A DNA stretch of 6,764 nt from Verrucomicrobiales bacterium (GTDB lineage: Bacteria; Verrucomicrobiota; Verrucomicrobiia; Methylacidiphilales; JAAUTS01): NCBI GenBank assembly GCA_031279715.1, contig JAITHY010000104.1:1-6764 (forward strand), read 5' to 3'. The notes under the pieces were generated by a model. The model had not been told where the DNA came from and searched no databases. It saw only the letters and a list, made by a program, of their open reading frames with translations. A program made the position numbers and the translations under genes. Numbering within the stretch: position 1 is the first letter of the stretch; every line of letters begins with the position of its first letter. Below, in pieces: positions 1 to 5,737 of the stretch.

Positions 1-135
1 TACACCTTGGTCTTTGATAAAACCGGCGCCAACCTCAACGGCACGCCGACTTTGTTGTATTCCGAAGGCTTGACCGACATTACCGACGAAGTTACCAAAC
101 ACCTCAACGCCAGCCGCAAGCCCGCCGCAAAATAA
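1..135 (+). CDS. OmpH/Skp-family periplasmic chaperone, 3' end only
   Basis: The first 44 codons and a TAA stop at 133-135 are the carboxyl end of a protein whose start lies outside the window. The visible part includes YTLVFDKTGANLNGTPTLLY, then a SEGLTDITDEV segment and a short basic tail ending KPAAK. A strand-forming (Y/F)xLVxDKxG stretch, a small-residue turn, LLYS and then DITDEV followed by a helix and Leu-Asn is the usual ending of OmpH/Skp-like proteins. In that family, trimeric periplasmic chaperones bind unfolded outer-membrane proteins after export and pass them to the BAM machinery. The signal peptide and coiled-coil arms, which would confirm this, are not visible. The stop is 9 bases before the first possible lpxD start, and an OmpH-type gene immediately before lpxD is a common Gram-negative arrangement that supports the call. 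No symbol is given because skp and ompH naming varies between phyla. Confidence 0.8.
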   Translation, partial: YTLVFDKTGANLNGTPTLLYSEGLTDITDEVTKHLNASRKPAAK

Positions 136-144
136 ACCGGGGCG

Positions 145-1173
145 ATGCCAATGGCGAGGACGCATAACTTGGGCGAGATTGCCATGCTGGTTGGCGGCGA
201 GTTGGCCGGCGATCCCAACCTCGCCATCAGCGGCATCAACGATCTGGCGCGCGCCACCGCCGGACAAATTTCCTTTCTTGGCAATTCGCGCTACGCACAG
301 GCCGCCAAAAACAGCAACGCCGGCGCGATTTTGGTGCCCGCTGACAGCGACCTGTCATTGCCAGCGGCGCAAATTCGCGTCAAAAATCCCTCCGCCGCGT
401 TCGCCATGGTTTTCACGCTGTTTGCCCCCGATCCGATTCAGTGGGAAACCGGCGTTCACCCCGCCGCCTGTGTGTCACCGTCAGCGAAACTTGGCGCTGA
501 CGTTCACATCGGCCCCGGCGCGGTCATTGAAGCGGACGCTGACATTGGCGACGGCGCGCACATCGGCGCGCATGGTTACGTCGGTCATGAAACTGTCATT
601 GGCAGCGGCACATTCCTTTACCCCAACGTCACCATCCGTGAGCGCAGCGTTATCGGCCGCCGCGTTATCATCCACAGCGGTGCGGTCATCGGCGCCGATG
701 GTTTCGGCTACGAATTTCACAACGGCCGTCATGTTAAAGTTCCGCAGTTGGGGTACGTGCAAATCGACGACGATGTGGAAATCGGCGCGAACACCACCAT
801 TGACCGCGGGCGTTTTGACAAAACGTGGATTCAAGAGGGTTGCAAAATCGACAATCTCGTGATGATTGCGCACAACGTCGTTGTTGGCGCGCACAGCATC
901 ATCGTCGCGCAATGCGGCATCAGCGGCAGCACCACCATCGGCAAATACGTCACCATTGCCGGGCAATCCGCTGTCGTCGGCCATATTAAAGTCGCCGACC
1001 AGGTCACCGTCACCGGCTGGACAGCCGTCACCAAGGACATTCCCAAATCCGGCGTCTATCGCGGCGCCCCCGCCAAGCCGATGAAAGAATCCATGCGCAT
1101 TGAGGCGCTGACGATGAAACTCCCCGAACTCTACGAACGCCTTCAGGCCTTGGAAAAGAAACTGAGCGGTTAA
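145..1173 (+). CDS. lpxD: UDP-3-O-acylglucosamine N-acyltransferase (LpxD)
   Basis: LpxD transfers a 3-hydroxyacyl chain from acyl carrier protein to the 2-amino group of UDP-3-O-acylglucosamine, the third step of lipid A synthesis, in the cytoplasm. The product is 342 residues, close to the E. coli length. Residues 1-100 form the uridine-binding domain typical of LpxD (LVGGEL near 16-20, then ISFLGNSRY at 42-50). Residues 104-300 are left-handed beta-helix hexapeptide repeats such as HIGPGAVI and VIGADGFGYE. The expected catalytic His is His243 in IAHN, and a second conserved His is His280 in VVGH. The C-terminal helix from about 317 contains LYERLQALEKKL, matching the family's trimer-stabilising helix. 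Start choice is uncertain: ATG 145 gives MPMARTHN, but ATG 151 lies 8 bases after the only Shine-Dalgarno-like GGGG (139-142), which is too close to 145. The gene is probably cotranscribed with the upstream OmpH-type gene. No frameshift or missing key residue is seen. Confidence 0.95.
   Translation: MPMARTHNLGEIAMLVGGELAGDPNLAISGINDLARATAGQISFLGNSRYAQAAKNSNAGAILVPADSDLSLPAAQIRVKNPSAAFAMVFTLFAPDPIQWETGVHPAACVSPSAKLGADVHIGPGAVIEADADIGDGAHIGAHGYVGHETVIGSGTFLYPNVTIRERSVIGRRVIIHSGAVIGADGFGYEFHNGRHVKVPQLGYVQIDDDVEIGANTTIDRGRFDKTWIQEGCKIDNLVMIAHNVVVGAHSIIVAQCGISGSTTIGKYVTIAGQSAVVGHIKVADQVTVTGWTAVTKDIPKSGVYRGAPAKPMKESMRIEALTMKLPELYERLQALEKKLSG
479..502. repeat. Inverted pair of CGCTGAC motifs inside lpxD
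   Basis: CGTCAGCG (479-486) and CGCTGACG (495-502) are exact reverse complements, 8 bp each, separated by the 8-base loop AAACTTGG. In RNA they could form a compact hairpin. They lie within codons for SPSAKLGADV near the start of the LpxD beta-helix, so a terminator role is unlikely. There is no downstream T tract. They are listed because both arms are copies of the over-represented heptamer. Confidence 0.75.
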
Positions 1174-1250
1174 GGGCGGTTTATTCTTTAAATTGCCGGG
1201 TTTTTGGCATTGTTTTTGCTGCTTGATTCCGCTAACTTTTTTTACTTTTT
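1174..1250. other. T-rich intergenic region between lpxD and gltB
   Basis: These 77 bases separate the envelope genes from the glutamate synthase operon and should hold the end of one transcript and the start of the next. The + strand is strikingly T-rich, especially 1236-1250, just before the gltB ATG. The only hairpin I see is a 4-bp stem (TGCC 1194-1197, GGCA 1206-1209) followed by an interrupted T run at 1210-1217. It would be a very weak terminator at best. A poor promoter-like pair (TTGTTT 1210-1215, TAACTT 1233-1238, spacing 17) matches the consensus at only about half of the positions. There is no purine-rich ribosome binding site. An in-frame TAA at 1233-1235 prevents any upstream extension of gltB. 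Confidence 0.6.
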
Positions 1251-4200
1251 ATGAATTCGTCCCTGGTGCCCAGTGTTGGTTTGTATGATTTTAAAAATGA
1301 GCACGACGCTTGCGGCGTCGGGCTGGTTGCGCGGCTCGACGCGGTTCCTGACCACCAGACGGTCAGCGACGGGTTGACGGTGTTGAAGAATTTAATGCAC
1401 CGCGGCGCCACCGGCGGGGATGCGGAAACCGGTGACGGGGCGGGGATTTTGATTTCCATGCCGGATGAATTTTTCCGGAAACAGGTCAGGCAGTTGCCGG
1501 CGAAGGGGAGATATGGAGTGGCGGTTTTGTTTGGCGCTGACGGGCAGGAGAAAATTGTTGAGGACATCGTCAGCGTCAAGGGTGGAAAAGTGCTGGCCTG
1601 GCGCGAGGTGCCGACCAATCCAAACGCTGTCGGCGAGGTGGCGCGGGCGAGTTGCCCGCGGGTGCGGCAGGTCATTGTCAGCGGGGAGAATTTTGAGGGC
1701 CAGGCGGAGTTTGAGCGGAAACTGTTTGTGATGCGGCGGTTGATTGAGAAAAAAATTCCCGGCGCTTATGTGTGCAGTTTTTCGTCGAAAAGCCTGGTGT
1801 ACAAAGGCATGCTGATGGCGCCGCAGATGGAGCCGTTTTATCCCGACCTCACGGACCGCGACTTGAAATCGCCGCTGGCGCTGGTGCACCCGCGCTACAG
1901 CACCAACACTTTTCCGACCTGGAGCCTCGCGCAGCCGTTCCGGTTCCTCGCGCACAATGGCGAAATCAACACGCTGCGAGGCAACTTGAATCATCTCCGC
2001 GCGCGCGCGCCGTATTTGCAGAGCGAGTTGTTTGGCGACGAAATCGCCGACCTGCTGCCGCTCATCAAGGAGGAGCAGTCGGACTCGGCGTGCCTTGACA
2101 ACATGTTTGAAATGCTGGTGGCGGCGGGGCGCGATTTGTGTCACGCGATGTTGATGCTGGTGCCGCAGGCGTGGGGTGACAACTACCACATGGGGCGTGA
2201 CATTCGCGGTTTTTTCACCTATCACTCGGCGCTGATGGAGCCGTGGGACGGGCCGGCGGCGCTGGCGTTTTCCGACGGCGTGAACGCGGGCGCGCTGCTT
2301 GACCGCAACGGACTGCGCCCGTTGCGTTACACGCTGACGAAGGACAACGTGTTCGTGCTCGCGTCGGAGACTGGTGTGCTCGACATTCCGTTTTCGCAAG
2401 TCGCCAAAAAAGGCCGGCTGCGCCCGGGCGAGATTATTTATTGCGACATTGAAAATCACCGGCTCGTTCATGATGCGGCCATCAAGAAACTCGCCGCGCG
2501 CCGCCAGCCGTACCGCCGCTGGGTGCAGGAAAACCGCATCGGCGTTCACGGGCTGTTTTCGTCGGTCACGCCGGCGGTGCCGTCGGCGAACTTGTTTCAG
2601 CGTCAGCGGCTGTTTGGCTACACGCGCGAGGAATTGGAAATGCTGCTCAAGCCGATGGCCGAGACCGGGCAGGAACCGGTCGGCTCAATGGGCAATGACG
2701 CGGCGCTGGCGGTGCTCTCGGAGAAGCCGCAGCTGTTGTTCAATTATTTCAAGCAACTGTTCGCGCAAGTCACCAATCCGCCGATTGACCCCATCCGCGA
2801 GAATCTCGTGATGAGCCTGACCACGTACATCGGCAACCAGGGCAACATTCTCGCCGAGACGCCGCAGCACGCGCGCGTCATCAAACTGCCGCGACCCATC
2901 CTCACTGACGATGAGTTGGAGCGGCTCCGGCGCGTCAACCAGCCTGGATTCAAGGCGGTGACCATTCCCATCGGTTTCAGCGGCGACCTGGGCGCGGCGT
3001 TGCGGCAACTGGCGCTGACGGTGGTGGCGAAGGCGGAGGCAGGCTGCTCCATCATCATCCTCAGCGACCGCGATTTGGACCCGACGCTGACGCCCATCCC
3101 CTCGCTGCTGGCGACCGCCGTCGTCAACAAGGCGCTGGTGGCGGCGAAGCGCCGTTCCGAAAGCGGAATCATCGTGGACACCGGCGAGGCGCGCGAAGTG
3201 ATGCATTTTGCGCTGCTGTTCGGCTACGGCGCGACGGCGGTTTGCCCCTATGTGGCGCTGGAAACGGTGACACTGCTGGTGGAATCCGGCGAGATCAAAA
3301 AGGACATCGTCAGCGCGGCCGGCAATTTCATCGCCGCCATTGACAAGGGCTTGCTGAAGACGATGTCAAAAATGGGCATCTCCACGCTGCGGAGCTATCG
3401 CAGCGGGCAGTTGTTCGAGGCGGTGGGTTTGGACCAGTCGGTGATTGACGAATATTTCACGGGCACGGCGAGCCGCATCGGCGGCATTAAATTGTCCGAA
3501 ATCGAATTGGAAGCCAGGGAACGCAAGGCCGCCGCTGACGCTGACATCCGCGTGCAACTGCTGCCGTCCGGCGGCGCGTACCGGTTCCGCAAGGACGGCG
3601 AGCGGCATTTGTGGACGCCCGCCAGCATCAGCGCCTTCCAGCACGCCGTGCAGCGCAACGATGCCGCGAAATTTGCCGAGTACGCCGCGCTGATTAACGA
3701 CCAGGCGAAAAATCTGTGCACCTTGCGCGGGCTGTTTGAATTGGTCGAAACCAAGCCGCTGCCGTTGAGCGAGGTCGAACCCGTCGAGGCGATTGTCAAA
3801 CGCTTCGTCAGCGGCGCGATGTCGCTCGGTTCCATCAGCCCCGAGGCGCATGAGGCGATTGCGATTGCCATGAACCGGCTCGGTGGCATGAGCAACTGCG
3901 GCGAGGGCGGCGAGGACCCCGCGCGTCAGACGCCGAACGCTGACGGTGACGACCGCGGCAGCGCCATCCGCCAGGTCGCCAGCGGACGTTTCGGCGTGAC
4001 CATTGAGTATTTGTCGCAGGCGCGCGAGATTCAAATCAAAATGGCGCAAGGCGCGAAACCTGGCGAGGGCGGGCAATTGCCGGGCCACAAGGTCAGCGAG
4101 TTCATCGCCAAACTTCGCCACTCGATGCCGAATGTCAGCTTGATTTCACCGCCGCCGCACCACGATATTTATTCCATCGAGGATTTGGCGCAGCTCATTT

Positions 4201-5705
4201 TCGATTTGCGAAATTCGAATCCCAAGGCGCGCATTTCCGTTAAATTGGTGTCCGAGGTCGGCGTCGGCACCATCGCCGCCGGTGTTGCGAAAGCGCACTC
4301 CGACGTGGTGTTGATCAGCGGTCATGACGGCGGCACGGGCGCGTCGCCGCTGAGCAGTATCAAGCACGCCGGTCTGCCGTGGGAACTTGGCCTCGCCGAG
4401 ACTCAGCAGACGCTGGTGCTCAACAAGCTGCGCGGTCGCGTGCGGCTGCAAGTGGACGGCCAAATCAAAACCGGTCGTGATGTCATCATCGGCGCGCTGC
4501 TCGGCGCCGAGGAATTCGGTTTTGCCACGACGGTGCTGGTCGCGCTCGGCTGCGTGATGATGCGGAAGTGTCACCTCGACAGTTGCCCCGTCGGCGTCGC
4601 CACGCAAAATTCCGAGATGCGCGCGCGTTACAAGGGTCGGCCGGAATACATTGTCAACTTCCTGCGTTTCGTCGCCGAGGAAGCGCGCGGTTATCTCGCG
4701 CGGCTCGGCCTCCGCAGCCTCGACGAGGCCATCGGGCGCAGTGATTTGCTGAGGATGAACAAGGCGGTTGATTTTTACAAAACACGCAACTTGGATTTCA
4801 CCAATATTCTGCGCCCCGTCACCGTCAGTGGCGCCGCGCAACGGTTCATCGGCAACGACTACGCTGATTTTGACTGCCATGACGCGAAGAATTTGCTGCC
4901 GAAATTGCAGGAGGCGATTGCCAGCGGCAAGCCCGCCGAGTTGGCGCTGACACTGAGAAACACCGACCGCTCCGTGGGCACGACGCTGTCGTATCACATT
5001 GTCAAACGGCACGGCGCGAAGGGCCTGCCGGAGGACACTGTCAGCGTTAAATTCACCGGCTGCGCCGGGCAAAGTTTTGGCGCGTTCCTCGCCGGCGGCG
5101 TCACGTTTCGCCTGGAAGGCGAGGCGAACGATTATGTCGGCAAGGGTCTGTCCGGCGGAAAAATCATCATCACACGCCCCGCTGACGCTGACTACGACAC
5201 CGCGTCAAACGTCATCGCCGGCAACGTCGTCGGCTACGGCGGCACGGCGGGCAAAATGTTCATCTGCGGACAAGCGGGCGAACGTTTCGCCATCCGCAAC
5301 AGCGGCATGAACATCGTCGTTGAGGGCGTCGGCGACCACGGTTGCGAGTACATGACCGGCGGGCGTGTGGTCGTCCTCGGCCCCACCGGCGTCAACTTCG
5401 CCGCTGGCATGACCGGCGGCCTGGCCTATGTCCTTGATGAAACCAATGATTTCGATTTGCGTTGCAACATTGGCGGCATCGACTTGGAAAACATCGTCGA
5501 TGCTGACGATGAGAAAGAGTTGCTGGGTCTGCTGAATGAACACGTCGCCAACACCGGCAGCGTCAAAGCCGGGCAAATTCTCGCCAATTGGGAAACCTAT
5601 CGCGACAAATTCGTGAAAGTTTTCCCCGTCGAGTATCGTCAAGCCCTGGGCCGCATGAAACCCGCTGACGTTGCCGCCGTTGACCGCGTAAAAGCAAGGG
5701 ACTAA
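1251..5705 (+). CDS. gltB: Glutamate synthase, large (alpha) subunit
   Basis: GltB hydrolyses glutamine and channels the ammonia to an FMN site, where 2-oxoglutarate is reductively aminated to glutamate. The 1484 residues are the usual length. Domains in order: class II glutaminase, about 21-430; central ammonia-channel domain, about 450-760; FMN synthase domain, about 780-1170; and the GXGXG beta-helix, about 1236-1460. Cys21 in ACGVG is the expected nucleophile, exposed after removal of a 20-residue propeptide. R215-Y-S-T and H235-N-G-E-I-N are the glutaminase signature motifs. The FMN domain shows GAMSLGSIS (855-863), SNCGEGGED (881-889), KPGEGG (936-941) and GHDGGTG (1024-1030). Cys1101, Cys1107 and Cys1112 fit the [3Fe-4S] ligands, and GYGGTAG begins at 1328. 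The start is fixed by an in-frame TAA at 1233-1235. It has no Shine-Dalgarno site, only a T tract. The gltD gene follows after 32-44 bases, which favours the NADPH-dependent two-subunit enzyme over the ferredoxin form. The first 500 bases are unusually G-rich. Confidence 0.98.
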   Translation: MNSSLVPSVGLYDFKNEHDACGVGLVARLDAVPDHQTVSDGLTVLKNLMHRGATGGDAETGDGAGILISMPDEFFRKQVRQLPAKGRYGVAVLFGADGQEKIVEDIVSVKGGKVLAWREVPTNPNAVGEVARASCPRVRQVIVSGENFEGQAEFERKLFVMRRLIEKKIPGAYVCSFSSKSLVYKGMLMAPQMEPFYPDLTDRDLKSPLALVHPRYSTNTFPTWSLAQPFRFLAHNGEINTLRGNLNHLRARAPYLQSELFGDEIADLLPLIKEEQSDSACLDNMFEMLVAAGRDLCHAMLMLVPQAWGDNYHMGRDIRGFFTYHSALMEPWDGPAALAFSDGVNAGALLDRNGLRPLRYTLTKDNVFVLASETGVLDIPFSQVAKKGRLRPGEIIYCDIENHRLVHDAAIKKLAARRQPYRRWVQENRIGVHGLFSSVTPAVPSANLFQRQRLFGYTREELEMLLKPMAETGQEPVGSMGNDAALAVLSEKPQLLFNYFKQLFAQVTNPPIDPIRENLVMSLTTYIGNQGNILAETPQHARVIKLPRPILTDDELERLRRVNQPGFKAVTIPIGFSGDLGAALRQLALTVVAKAEAGCSIIILSDRDLDPTLTPIPSLLATAVVNKALVAAKRRSESGIIVDTGEAREVMHFALLFGYGATAVCPYVALETVTLLVESGEIKKDIVSAAGNFIAAIDKGLLKTMSKMGISTLRSYRSGQLFEAVGLDQSVIDEYFTGTASRIGGIKLSEIELEARERKAAADADIRVQLLPSGGAYRFRKDGERHLWTPASISAFQHAVQRNDAAKFAEYAALINDQAKNLCTLRGLFELVETKPLPLSEVEPVEAIVKRFVSGAMSLGSISPEAHEAIAIAMNRLGGMSNCGEGGEDPARQTPNADGDDRGSAIRQVASGRFGVTIEYLSQAREIQIKMAQGAKPGEGGQLPGHKVSEFIAKLRHSMPNVSLISPPPHHDIYSIEDLAQLIFDLRNSNPKARISVKLVSEVGVGTIAAGVAKAHSDVVLISGHDGGTGASPLSSIKHAGLPWELGLAETQQTLVLNKLRGRVRLQVDGQIKTGRDVIIGALLGAEEFGFATTVLVALGCVMMRKCHLDSCPVGVATQNSEMRARYKGRPEYIVNFLRFVAEEARGYLARLGLRSLDEAIGRSDLLRMNKAVDFYKTRNLDFTNILRPVTVSGAAQRFIGNDYADFDCHDAKNLLPKLQEAIASGKPAELALTLRNTDRSVGTTLSYHIVKRHGAKGLPEDTVSVKFTGCAGQSFGAFLAGGVTFRLEGEANDYVGKGLSGGKIIITRPADADYDTASNVIAGNVVGYGGTAGKMFICGQAGERFAIRNSGMNIVVEGVGDHGCEYMTGGRVVVLGPTGVNFAAGMTGGLAYVLDETNDFDLRCNIGGIDLENIVDADDEKELLGLLNEHVANTGSVKAGQILANWETYRDKFVKVFPVEYRQALGRMKPADVAAVDRVKARD
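3533..3545 (+). repeat. Tandem double copy of CGCTGAC in gltB
   Basis: CGCTGACGCTGAC is two heptamers overlapping by one base. It is read as Ala-Asp-Ala-Asp in the linker before the FMN domain. The identical 13-mer occurs again at 5180-5192. Confidence 0.8.
5180..5192 (+). repeat. Second tandem double copy of CGCTGAC in gltB
   Basis: This is an exact copy of the 13-mer CGCTGACGCTGAC found at 3533-3545, 1647 bases upstream. Here too it is read as Ala-Asp-Ala-Asp, within the GXGXG domain just after the conserved GGKIIITRP stretch. Confidence 0.8.
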
Positions 5706-5737
5706 AACTCCTTGTATTCGCGCAGTTTCCTTTGATA

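Noticed and set aside
179..862. 227-codon open frame in another + frame within lpxD
   Set aside because: It overlaps the well-supported LpxD frame, and its translation is Pro/Ser/Arg-rich without family features.
1194..1217. Possible intrinsic terminator after lpxD
   Set aside because: The stem is only 4 bp with an 8-base loop, and the T run is interrupted. This is too weak to call.
1210..1238. Possible sigma-70 promoter for gltB (TTGTTT, 17 bases, TAACTT)
   Set aside because: Each hexamer matches only about three of six consensus bases in a T-rich stretch where such matches arise easily. The transcript leader would be only a few bases long.
1998..2010. Alternating CG run of 13 bases
   Set aside because: It encodes Leu-Arg-Ala-Arg-Ala in the glutaminase domain with the codons this genome prefers. 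Z-DNA potential is possible, but nothing points to a role.
1392..2549. 385-codon open frame on the minus strand opposite gltB
   Set aside because: It lies fully opposite conserved glutaminase-domain coding. The translation is rich in Arg, His and Gln with no recognisable domain, as expected for a shadow of G+C-rich codons.
1561..3315. 15-base exact repeat AGGACATCGTCAGCG at 1561 and 3301
   Set aside because: Both encode an acidic or basic residue followed by DIVS in unrelated parts of gltB, and the shared core is the GTCAGCG heptamer already reported. It is too short to indicate duplication.
4146..5072. 308-codon minus-strand open frame opposite the FMN domain of gltB
   Set aside because: It is antisense to the invariant iron-sulfur and FMN motifs of GltB, and its composition is a mirror of the sense codons.
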